Below are positions 25,085 to 32,607 of a stretch of 35,190 bases of DNA, piece by piece; positions within the stretch are counted from its first letter, which is position 1, and each line of letters starts with the position of its first letter. Below the pieces are notes generated by a model that saw only the letters and a list, made by a program, of their open reading frames with translations, did not search any database and was not told where the DNA came from. Where the stretch lies: NCBI GenBank assembly GCA_020832465.1, contig JAFIER010000125.1, positions 1 through 35,190 of the forward strand, in the 5' to 3' direction. The position numbers were made by a program, and so were the translations under genes. This DNA comes from Bernardetiaceae bacterium (GTDB lineage Bacteria > Bacteroidota > Bacteroidia > Cytophagales > Bernardetiaceae).

Positions 25085-26062
25085 TTATAATTTTTTGGAA
25101 AGCATTTCCTCTTCTGTCGCTATTTTTACGATTTGATGCACTACATCATCTAATTTTAGGGCAGATATTTCTAAGAGTAAAAAAAGTTCAGAAACCTCTT
25201 TGTTCATTTTTTCTTGTTTGATGAGGGAGAGCAATCCCAGAATAGAAGCTACGGGCTGGCGCACTTTATGAGATTGCAAATGGGTAATTTCACGAAACTT
25301 TTCATTCTGAAGTCTCACTTTTTCCAAAGTAATGATAAGCTCGGTTCGGTCTTGAAAAAGCACACTAAGTCCTGTAGGTGATGGATAAGCATTGACGCTA
25401 AACCATCGCCCCCACTCGTATGCTTCTAAATCAAAATGTGCGCTCTCGTTGGTGGCGATAGCTTCTTCAAAAGGCTCTTTGCAACCCACAACGATGCTCT
25501 GTGGAACTACATCAAAAATATTTTTTCCCAAAATTTCATGCTCGGACGCTTTTAATGTATGCTTTACAATAGGATTGATGCGCACAAAACGAAACTGATT
25601 ATCTAATACAAAAAAACCGTCAGTAATATTATCTATTACCAAGTCTATTTTTTTAGCATAATCGAGAAGTTTAGTATTGGCTTTATAGCGTTCCGTAACA
25701 TCACTACCAATGCAAAGAATACCAAGTATATTTCCTTGCTTATCTAAAAATGCAGAAAACTGCCATCTTGTCCATACAAAATCCTCTCCCTCTTTGTCGG
25801 GTTTTCTAATATCTATGGTTTTGTTTTTTGTAGGATTCGTAATACAAAAACAGGCTGTTTGGTTACAAAGTTCTACATCACCTTGATACACCGATTGACT
25901 AAATGGTGTACCTATAAAATTTTCATATATATAAGAAAACTTACGAGCAAAAAAATCATTGACATAAGTATAATTTCCCTCTAAATCAGTAATCGTGAGA
26001 TACAGTGAATCTGAATCTTTCAGATACGCTGGGAGTATAGCAAGATGTTCGTCTGATAACAT
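25085..26062 (-). CDS. Double-PAS protein with a histidine-kinase phosphoacceptor-like domain but no ATPase domain
   Basis: A 325-residue soluble protein. PAS 1 covers about 12-130 (LEGNYTYVNDFFARKF ... GILCIGSDVTERYK, a PAC-like end). PAS 2 covers about 132-245 (TDGFFVLDNQFRFVRINPIV). After a short coiled coil comes a DHp-like helix pair with H265 in SHKVRQPVASILGL. The protein then stops at residue 325, so the N, G1 and G2 boxes of the kinase ATPase are absent. It may be phosphorylated in trans, act as a scaffold or phosphotransfer protein, or be a decayed kinase. It starts 93 bp after the acyl-CoA reductase stop on the same strand. Confidence 0.88.
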   Translation of the reverse strand: MLSDEHLAILPAYLKDSDSLYLTITDLEGNYTYVNDFFARKFSYIYENFIGTPFSQSVYQGDVELCNQTACFCITNPTKNKTIDIRKPDKEGEDFVWTRWQFSAFLDKQGNILGILCIGSDVTERYKANTKLLDYAKKIDLVIDNITDGFFVLDNQFRFVRINPIVKHTLKASEHEILGKNIFDVVPQSIVVGCKEPFEEAIATNESAHFDLEAYEWGRWFSVNAYPSPTGLSVLFQDRTELIITLEKVRLQNEKFREITHLQSHKVRQPVASILGLLSLIKQEKMNKEVSELFLLLEISALKLDDVVHQIVKIATEEEMLSKKL

Positions 26063-26155
26063 TGGAGCATAAAATGAGATGAATATTCATGTAAATCTAC
26101 GTATTATTTTTTAAAAAATCAATTTGTTTAGTAAAAGTTTGCATAAATGCTAAAA

Positions 26156-27181
26156 TTATTCAAGTTGCATCAAAAATTTCATTGTGTCTATGTTGTCTGC
26201 ATAGTCTGTCCAACTCGGTTTTTGTGCCTTTCCAAAAGGTATAGCGTTTATTTTTGTTTCAGGATTTGTAATTACACACTGCAATTGACTTTTGATATTT
26301 TCAATATTGAGTAAAACGCTGTTGTAAGTTTTATAGTATTCGTAGTACAAAACTGCCATAGGAGAGATTAAATCTTTACTTTCCTTACACAACAAAAAAC
26401 CGCTATCTAAGTGCGGGTCTTGGTTCATGAGCATAATAGCCTTGTTATAATCATAGTTATTAGCATACTTATTATGCGCTAATATCTTAAAATTTTGTTC
26501 TGCTTCTTGATGCCAAATACTAAACAAAGGCTCAAAATCATAGCCTTCGGGCACGTATATTTTCGAGACATTACGACATCCCAATCCAAAGTATCGAAAT
26601 ATATCTTCAGCAAAAGTGCACAATTCATTTTCGCTTTCCTTCCCTGTAAGTACAGCCACAGAAGTACGGTTACGCCGAATAATGCTTGGATATTGGCCAA
26701 AATAATAATCAAAATACCTCGAGCTATTATTGCTCCCCGTAGCGATAAAGGCATCAGCCCCTTTGAGTACATCTTCAAAAAATATTTGCTCTTTTGCCGC
26801 AGGGTATATCTCGCAAAGTTGCGAAAAAATCCAGCGAGGGAGGAAGTTATCTTTGCTACTAAGACGCACACGCAAACAATGACCACTCAAAAATACTGAA
26901 AAAAAATCGTGCATACCTACCAAAGGAATATTCCCAGCCATAATAAGCCCCACCTCTTTGCGTGAAGCACGCTCCGCAGGATAGGCAGAAAGCCAAGCCT
27001 CAATAGCTGGTAGTTGCAGCAATGATGCCCACTCTGAAACTGCAAAATCTATATTTTCGTGAGTAAACCAATTGTTACGAATATAAGCCTGATGATAAAT
27101 TGCTGTTTTATCGCTTTCGCTAAGATTTGCCAAGCGTTCGCCCAAAGTCGCAAGGGCTTGCATACGTGAAGTAATAGACAT
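26156..27181 (-). CDS. LuxC-like acyl-CoA reductase family protein
   Basis: About 341 residues. The ATG at 27181 (MSITSRMQALATLGERLANL) is preferred to 27226 because family homology starts there. Blocks resemble the acyl-CoA reductase/LuxC fold of the aldehyde dehydrogenase superfamily: VGLIMAGNIPLVGMHDFFSV, ADAFIATGSNNSSRYFDYYF (cofactor region), SVAVLTGKESENEL and the catalytic cysteine in FRYFGLGCRNVSKIYVP. Such enzymes reduce fatty acyl-CoA or thioester to aldehyde with NAD(P)H. In Bacteroidota the gene is a common orphan without lux genes, so bioluminescence is not implied. Here it sits between a PAS protein and a GT-C-like gene. Confidence 0.88.
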   Translation of the reverse strand: MSITSRMQALATLGERLANLSESDKTAIYHQAYIRNNWFTHENIDFAVSEWASLLQLPAIEAWLSAYPAERASRKEVGLIMAGNIPLVGMHDFFSVFLSGHCLRVRLSSKDNFLPRWIFSQLCEIYPAAKEQIFFEDVLKGADAFIATGSNNSSRYFDYYFGQYPSIIRRNRTSVAVLTGKESENELCTFAEDIFRYFGLGCRNVSKIYVPEGYDFEPLFSIWHQEAEQNFKILAHNKYANNYDYNKAIMLMNQDPHLDSGFLLCKESKDLISPMAVLYYEYYKTYNSVLLNIENIKSQLQCVITNPETKINAIPFGKAQKPSWTDYADNIDTMKFLMQLE

Positions 27182-27276
27182 AAGTTTTTTGTAGCGTTTT
27201 TGATTGTGAAAATACAAAGATAACAAAAAACTCGCTTAATTGTATGAAAATTAACTGCTTCCTGCTGTCAGCTCAA

Positions 27277-28488
27277 TCAAATCCAAAGACTCCACCATTC
27301 AGCAATGGTTTCTTTTATTGAAAAATCTAATAATCCAAAGCGACGTACATACAAATACATTAGGCTTTCACGTAGCCGGACAAGTAACCAAAATAAAAAT
27401 ATAGCAACCCCCAATAATTTAAAAAATAAATACTTATTGATTTTGCGATAAGCCGACCATAACAGTTTTAAATAAAAAATCAAAACAAAATGATGTAACG
27501 GAAAAAGTAAACGCTCAAAGTTATAATTATAATGCGCTAATCTAATAATTACAAAAAGACTTGCTAAATAAACAAGAATATACCAAATTTCAAAATGATA
27601 GTTTTGGTAGAATTTTGCATCGCGAAATATCCAATACACAAACAAAATAACATACAGCAAACCTATCAAAACCCGAAAATAGTAAGCCTGATAAAATACT
27701 TCAATAGGATTGAGCCAATGCCCTAAAATACTCAAGCTCTTGATAAGTACTTCAATATCAAGTGTATGAAAAGCAAACCTTGTGTGCCCACCACTCACTA
27801 CACCGTAATGCAAATAATTCCGTAAGAACCAAAGACCAACAGGCAATAAGGAAAAAGTACATAAAATAAAGCCGCGCTTATACTCTTTTTTGAGCATAAA
27901 AATAAGCGTCAAGCTAATCACAAAAGTAAGACCTATATAGCGAATCATAGGCAACAGCGAGGTACAAATGATAAGCCATATAAAAAATTGCGTGTTTTGT
28001 TTTTTTCTAAATTCCCTATATATTGCGATAAGCAAAAGGCTAAAGGCAATATAAGTAACCTCTGAAAAGGCGTACATATATACTTTAAAAAGAGTAGCTG
28101 CCGCTATAGTAAGCACAAGTACAATTGCTTTTTGAAACCAAACCGCACGGGGAAAATACAGGCGAAGCAAAAGCCAAGCGGTAACAAAAAGCATCAATAC
28201 TTGCACATAAAGCGCTGCATACTTTACAGGCATATCACTCAAAAAAAGTGATATAGCAATAAAAAAAGGATAAAGTGGCGGATATAAATAATAAGGCTGT
28301 CCATCTTTGCCCACACATTCGCAAGCAGTGAGCATAGACTCGGCGCAAGCAGTGTAAGTACCAGCATCAGAACTGGTAGTAACGCCCCAAGCATTTGCCA
28401 ACAAAAAAATAAATGGGTAGCAGAAAGCTAAAAGTAATGTAATAAGCTCGCTACCAGAGGTATATTTTGAAATGTCAATTTTATTCAT
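27277..28488 (-). CDS. Multi-pass membrane protein, GT-C glycosyltransferase-like
   Basis: A 403-residue integral membrane protein with about 10 predicted helices. After the first helix the loop TTSSDAGTYTACAESML carries an acidic residue where GT-C enzymes (ArnT/PMT type) bind the lipid-linked sugar donor, and YLYPPLYPFFIAISLF resembles the following conserved block. It would transfer a sugar from a polyprenyl carrier on the outer face of the inner membrane. The family is divergent, so donor and acceptor are unknown. Stop and start distances (95 bp before the reductase) allow co-transcription. Confidence 0.75.
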   Translation of the reverse strand: MNKIDISKYTSGSELITLLLAFCYPFIFLLANAWGVTTSSDAGTYTACAESMLTACECVGKDGQPYYLYPPLYPFFIAISLFLSDMPVKYAALYVQVLMLFVTAWLLLRLYFPRAVWFQKAIVLVLTIAAATLFKVYMYAFSEVTYIAFSLLLIAIYREFRKKQNTQFFIWLIICTSLLPMIRYIGLTFVISLTLIFMLKKEYKRGFILCTFSLLPVGLWFLRNYLHYGVVSGGHTRFAFHTLDIEVLIKSLSILGHWLNPIEVFYQAYYFRVLIGLLYVILFVYWIFRDAKFYQNYHFEIWYILVYLASLFVIIRLAHYNYNFERLLFPLHHFVLIFYLKLLWSAYRKINKYLFFKLLGVAIFLFWLLVRLRESLMYLYVRRFGLLDFSIKETIAEWWSLWI

Positions 28489-28634
28489 GATTGAAAAAGG
28501 CTTGGCATTTTATAGCCTTCACCCATATTAAGTAACATGAGATGATATGCTAAAACTTAAACCTAAATATACTCTGCCGCAAATAAATTTGGGGGCTTAA
28601 TCGTTTAAAAACCAAAAATTTAATCGTAAAAGAC
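28489..28634. other. Intergenic sequence upstream of the GT-C-like gene
   Basis: A+T-rich, with no credible gene; presumably holds the promoter of the minus-strand GT-C-like gene. The nine bases GTAAAAGAC at 28626-28634 directly precede a repeat element. Confidence 0.5.
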
Positions 28635-28758
28635 CATACTACTATATATTCGGTGGCCAGAAATAACATATCTGAGAGAAAGGTTATTTCTAAGCTCATT
28701 TTTCCATAGCCTCTGGGGTTTGCAAACCCCACGTTATGGAAAAATGTATAGTGGTATG
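28635..28758. mobile_element. MITE-like element, 124 bp, best-preserved termini
   Basis: The left end CATACTACTATA (28635-28646) and right end TATAGTGGTATG (28747-28758) are inverted repeats at 11 of 12 positions. Module A (GGCCAGAAATAACATATCT...AGGTTATTTCT) and module B (TTTTTCCATAGC, then GGGGTTTGCAAACCCC, then ATGGAAAAA) lie inside. Flanks are GTAAAAGAC on the left and GTAAAAAAGAC on the right, which fits a 9-bp target duplication with later growth of the A run. No coding capacity. Confidence 0.82.
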
Positions 28759-29099
28759 GTAAAAAAGACTAAAAATCTACCTAAATCGTAGGCAAACTGT
28801 AATTTTGAACGCACAATTTAAAAGCCATAATACGCTACTTTTAGATAAAAAATGTGAAAAGATATAACCATAACAGAGTTTAGACGTATATATTTTATTA
28901 TTGGTGCGTAATTATAAGGTACATTTCAAAACTGCCTCTCAAAGACCTCTTACAAAAAATCTGTATAAATTGTGGGCAAACCCAGTTTATTTACTTTTTC
29001 CATGTTTGCTCTCCGCAGCAAACACCAATTTTATTAGCGTGGTAGCAGATGCTAAAAGCTGCTTTTGCTTGTTTATTCAATTTTTAAATTATCAAAATT
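28759..29099. other. Intergenic region upstream of the first CHAT-TPR gene
   Basis: 341 bp with no credible gene. A TAATTTTG box occurs at 28800-28807, but without a TTTG partner at the right distance and 290 bp before the start, so I do not call a promoter. A 91-codon plus-strand frame overlapping the next gene's start has no protein-like composition. Confidence 0.5.
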
Positions 29100-32000
29100 A
29101 TGCAAAAAATTGCGTTTCTTTTTGTTTTTATTTTTGCACTTACCTTTTCTGCACAAGCACAAACAACGTGGCGTGAGTGGGATAGCTTGGGAATGGCTTA
29201 CCAAGCCCAACAGCAATATAAAATGGCTGACTCCGCTTTTAACCAATCTCTGAATATAATTGAGCAAGAATATGGTAAAATAGACACCCTATATACCAAT
29301 ACATTATCGCAATTATTGGCATCTGCTTATTATCAAGGCGACTATAAGCGTGCTATTGCTTATGGCGAGCAGCAAATTGATATTGAAGAGCAGCTATTTG
29401 GCAAGATGCACCGTAAGTATGTTGCTACTTGCACTAATTTAGGGATATTGTACCAATCAATAGGGATTTACGATAAGGCAGAGCTTTTTCTTACAGAAGG
29501 AAAAAATTCCGCAACGCAAGTTTTTGGTAAAATGCACCCTACTTACGGAAGTGCGTGCAACAATTTAGCATCGCTATACCAAGTCCAGGGTTTTTACGCT
29601 AAAGCAGAGGTTTTATTTTTAGAGTTTAAGCAGATTCAAGAGCAAATATCGGGGAAAATGGATAAGTCTTATGCCAATGCCTGTAATAACTTAGCCAATC
29701 TATATGAACAGCAAGGGCTGTATCACAAAGCAGCCGATTTGTACATAGAAGCTAAGGGTATTTATGAGCAGGTTGTAGGAAAAACGCATACGGATTATGC
29801 AAGGGCTTGCAATAATTTGGCTGCCCTATACCAAGAACAAGGCTTCCATGAAAAAGCCGAACCCTTATACATAGAAGCTAAAAATATCTACGAGCAGGTC
29901 TTTGGCAAAATGCACCCCGAATATGCAACCTCCTGCAATAATTTAGCTCACTTGTATCAAATACAGGGTTGGTACACTGAGGCAGAGAATTTTTATATAG
30001 AGGCTAAAAACATTCAAGCTCAAATCTTAGGAGATAAGCACCCTGCCTATGCGAATACTTGTAGTAATTTAGCGAATTTATATTTCTCACAAGGCTTATA
30101 CAAAAAAGCCCACCTAATCTATACAGAGGCTAAAAATATCGCTGAGCAGGCTTTTGGAAAAATACACCCTGAAACTGCGAAATATATCAATAATTTAGCA
30201 GGCTTGTACAAAGCACAAGGCTTATACGACAAAGCAGAGCCCTTGTACATAGAGGCGCAAAATATCTACGCACAATTTGTAGGCAAAAATCACCCCTACT
30301 ATGCTGTTTCTTGTAGTAATTTGGCTGATTTATGTATGAAAAAAGGTTTATACACTAAGGCAGAGCCTTTGATGGTAGAATCTGTGAGTATTATTGAACA
30401 ATCCTTAGGAAAAAACCACCCTTATTATACCAAAACCATCGCTAATTTAGCAGGCTTATATTACTCTCAAGACGCTTACGACAAAGCCGAACCCTTGTAT
30501 ATAGAGGCTAAGAACACACAAGAAAAGCTCTTCGGAAAAAGACACCCTGATTATACGGCTTATTGCAACAGTTTAGCGGGTTTGTATCACAAAAAAGGTG
30601 CGTACCAACAGGCTGCCCCTTTGTATGCAGAGGCATTGAACAATACATTTGCAGATATAAACACCTATTTACCCGCTTTTTCTGAAAAGGAGCGCATCGC
30701 TTATCTTAGCAGTCTTGCAATAGACTTTGCTAATTTTCAAGATTTTGCATTGCACTATCAAAAAGAAAATCCCAAAATCACCGCTGACCTCTACAATCAA
30801 AACCTCTTTACCAAAAGCCTCGTTTTCGCCTCTACCCAAAAAATGAGACAGCAAATTTTGAGCAGTGGCGATAGCAGTTTGATACAAGATTTTGAAAATT
30901 GGAAAACAAAAAAAGACACTTATAACAAGCTGCTTCAAAAATCCAAAGAAGAGCAAGAGAAAAGCGGTGTGAGTCTCACTCAAATGGCTTCAGACATCAA
31001 CGAATTAGAAAAAAGCCTCTCCAAACGCTCCACGCTTTTTACCGAAAATACAACTATCCAAAACTACAAATGGCAGCAAGTAAAAGACAAGCTCGGCAAA
31101 AAAGAAGCCGTCGTTGAAATTATGCGTACCTATAAAACTAAGGGCTATGATAGTTTGGGTAGAGGGCTTGCTGATACTGTCTATGTTGCGCTTATCGTAA
31201 CCAACAAGACAAAAAAACAGCCCGAAATGCTGGTCTTAGAAAACGGTAGCGAACTCGAGACAAAATACCTCAACTATTACAAACGAGCCATTGAGTTTAA
31301 AATCGAAGACCAAAATTCCTACAATCAATATTGGAAACCCATTGACGAAAAACTTAAAAGTTTAAATAAACGAGGCTTCGATAAAATCTACTTCTCGCCC
31401 GATGGCGTATATCATCAAATCAGTTTGAATAGTTTGCAAAACCTTGAAACAGGAGAGTTTCTGTTAGCATCTCAAAATATTCAACTCATCGGCACAAGCC
31501 GTGATTTGATAGAGTTAGGAAACAATGAAACAGATTTGAGTCAAAACTTTGAGAATTATCGCGCCTATCTTTTAGGCTATCCCACTTACAACTTCGAGGG
31601 CGAAGGTAAGAATGTAGAAGGTGAAGACCGCAGTTTCTCGAGTTTACAGCGTATTGTAGGACAGCGTGGTGCGGTGGCTCTTTTGCCCGGTACGAAGACT
31701 GAAATAGAGACTATTAAAGGCTATTTCAATCAAAAAAATATCAAAACCCAAGTGCTACTCGAGGCTGATGCCAATGAAGAAAATTTCAAAAGTTTTAAAA
31801 GTCCTACCATTTTGCACGTTGCTACGCACGGCTTTTTCGTACCAAAAATAAAAGATTCTGAAGTACAGACAATGCAAGATGCCGTAAACCGCCAACTGCT
31901 CGAGAATCCCTTCATGCGCTCAGGCTTACTGCTCGCTGGCTGCGAAACCCCTAACCCCGAAGGCGAAGATGGCGTACTTACTGCCGAAGAAGCCATGAAT

Positions 32001-32303
32001 TTAAGTCTCGAAAATACGGAACTCGTCGTGCTTTCGGCTTGCGAAACGGGCTTAGGCGATATTCAAAACGGCGAAGGCGTTTTTGGTTTACAGCGTGCTT
32101 TTCAGCAAGCAGGCGCAAAAACGATTTTGATGTCTTTGTGGAAAGTATCAGACGAAGCCACACAGCTTTTGATGACAGAATTTTACAGAAACTTGCTTTC
32201 AGGAAAAAGCAAAAGAGAGGCTTTTAAAGCCGCACAACTTGCTTTGAAGCAGAAATACCCAGAACCCTATTATTGGGGGGCGTTTGTGATGATTGGGGAA
32301 TAA
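29100..32303 (+). CDS. Exported CHAT-domain protease-like protein with tetratricopeptide repeats
   Basis: A 1067-residue protein. Residues 1-21 are a signal peptide (MQKIAFLFVFIFALTFSAQA). Residues 30-520 hold ten clear 42-residue TPR units of the kinesin-light-chain type (NNLAxLYxxQGxYxKAExLY ... GKxHPxY) plus divergent N-terminal ones. A helical linker follows, then the CHAT domain (about 760-1067) with the caspase-type dyad: H910 in LHVATHGFF and C981 in LSACETGLGD. CHAT proteins are caspase relatives; TPR-CHAT members can be proteases switched by a partner. The signal peptide places this one outside the cytoplasm. Its convergent neighbour is a paralogue. Substrate and trigger are unknown. 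Confidence 0.93.
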   Translation: MQKIAFLFVFIFALTFSAQAQTTWREWDSLGMAYQAQQQYKMADSAFNQSLNIIEQEYGKIDTLYTNTLSQLLASAYYQGDYKRAIAYGEQQIDIEEQLFGKMHRKYVATCTNLGILYQSIGIYDKAELFLTEGKNSATQVFGKMHPTYGSACNNLASLYQVQGFYAKAEVLFLEFKQIQEQISGKMDKSYANACNNLANLYEQQGLYHKAADLYIEAKGIYEQVVGKTHTDYARACNNLAALYQEQGFHEKAEPLYIEAKNIYEQVFGKMHPEYATSCNNLAHLYQIQGWYTEAENFYIEAKNIQAQILGDKHPAYANTCSNLANLYFSQGLYKKAHLIYTEAKNIAEQAFGKIHPETAKYINNLAGLYKAQGLYDKAEPLYIEAQNIYAQFVGKNHPYYAVSCSNLADLCMKKGLYTKAEPLMVESVSIIEQSLGKNHPYYTKTIANLAGLYYSQDAYDKAEPLYIEAKNTQEKLFGKRHPDYTAYCNSLAGLYHKKGAYQQAAPLYAEALNNTFADINTYLPAFSEKERIAYLSSLAIDFANFQDFALHYQKENPKITADLYNQNLFTKSLVFASTQKMRQQILSSGDSSLIQDFENWKTKKDTYNKLLQKSKEEQEKSGVSLTQMASDINELEKSLSKRSTLFTENTTIQNYKWQQVKDKLGKKEAVVEIMRTYKTKGYDSLGRGLADTVYVALIVTNKTKKQPEMLVLENGSELETKYLNYYKRAIEFKIEDQNSYNQYWKPIDEKLKSLNKRGFDKIYFSPDGVYHQISLNSLQNLETGEFLLASQNIQLIGTSRDLIELGNNETDLSQNFENYRAYLLGYPTYNFEGEGKNVEGEDRSFSSLQRIVGQRGAVALLPGTKTEIETIKGYFNQKNIKTQVLLEADANEENFKSFKSPTILHVATHGFFVPKIKDSEVQTMQDAVNRQLLENPFMRSGLLLAGCETPNPEGEDGVLTAEEAMNLSLENTELVVLSACETGLGDIQNGEGVFGLQRAFQQAGAKTILMSLWKVSDEATQLLMTEFYRNLLSGKSKREAFKAAQLALKQKYPEPYYWGAFVMIGE

Positions 32304-32607
32304 CGTTTCTGCCAGAAATGTTAGTTCTAAAAAATATTTGTACGCCCTGTAATAACGAAGCTCCAGCTTCCTTCTATGTTACTTCCGAATCTGGAGATTC
32401 GGACTACAGATTTTTTCCGTAGCGAAGAGTTTGCAAACCCTTCGCTATGGAAAAATATAGGATTTGAGAACCCTTCCCTATGGAAAAAAAATGTAGGGCT
32501 ACTCCCCTATCATCACAAAAGCACCCCAATAATAAGGCTCGGGGTATTTTTTACGAAGAGTTAATTGTGCGGCTTTGAAAGCCTCTCTTTTGCTTTTTCC
32601 TGAAAGC
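32195..32607. repeat. 43-nt nearly identical inverted segments at the 3' ends of the two CHAT genes
   Basis: 32195-32237 in the plus-strand gene and the complement of 32565-32607 in the minus-strand gene match at 42 of 43 positions (encoding roughly LSGKSKREAFKAAQ). Nearby conserved protein stretches are much more diverged at synonymous sites. The gap between them holds palindromic repeats. Confidence 0.7.
32304..32498. repeat. Repeat cluster between the convergent CHAT genes
   Basis: It contains a half palindrome (GAAATGTTAGTTCTAA, 32317 region), a module C hairpin from CTGTAATAACGAAGCTCC (32347) to CGGACTACAG (32409), and a module B palindrome at 32411-32455 (TTTTTCCGTAGCGAAG ... CTTCGCTATGGAAAAA). 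A second module B right half follows (CTTCCCTATGGAAAAA, to about 32490). It probably ends both transcripts. No CATAC-type termini are evident. Confidence 0.7.

Noticed and set aside
26156-27181. A luciferase (lux) operon suggested by the LuxC-like gene
   Set aside because: No luxA, luxB, luxD or luxE-like gene is nearby; orphan LuxC-like reductases are common in Bacteroidota.
28550-28732. A 60-codon minus-strand frame
   Set aside because: It runs through the palindromic MITE-like element. No protein signature and no fitting neighbour.
28800-28807. A TAATTTTG promoter box before the CHAT-TPR gene
   Set aside because: There is no TTTG at 19-21 nt upstream and it lies 290 bp from the start codon.
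28901-29176. A 91-codon plus-strand frame before the CHAT-TPR gene
   Set aside because: It overlaps the real start and signal peptide of the CHAT gene in another frame, and is Cys/Phe-rich as expected of A+T-rich non-coding DNA.
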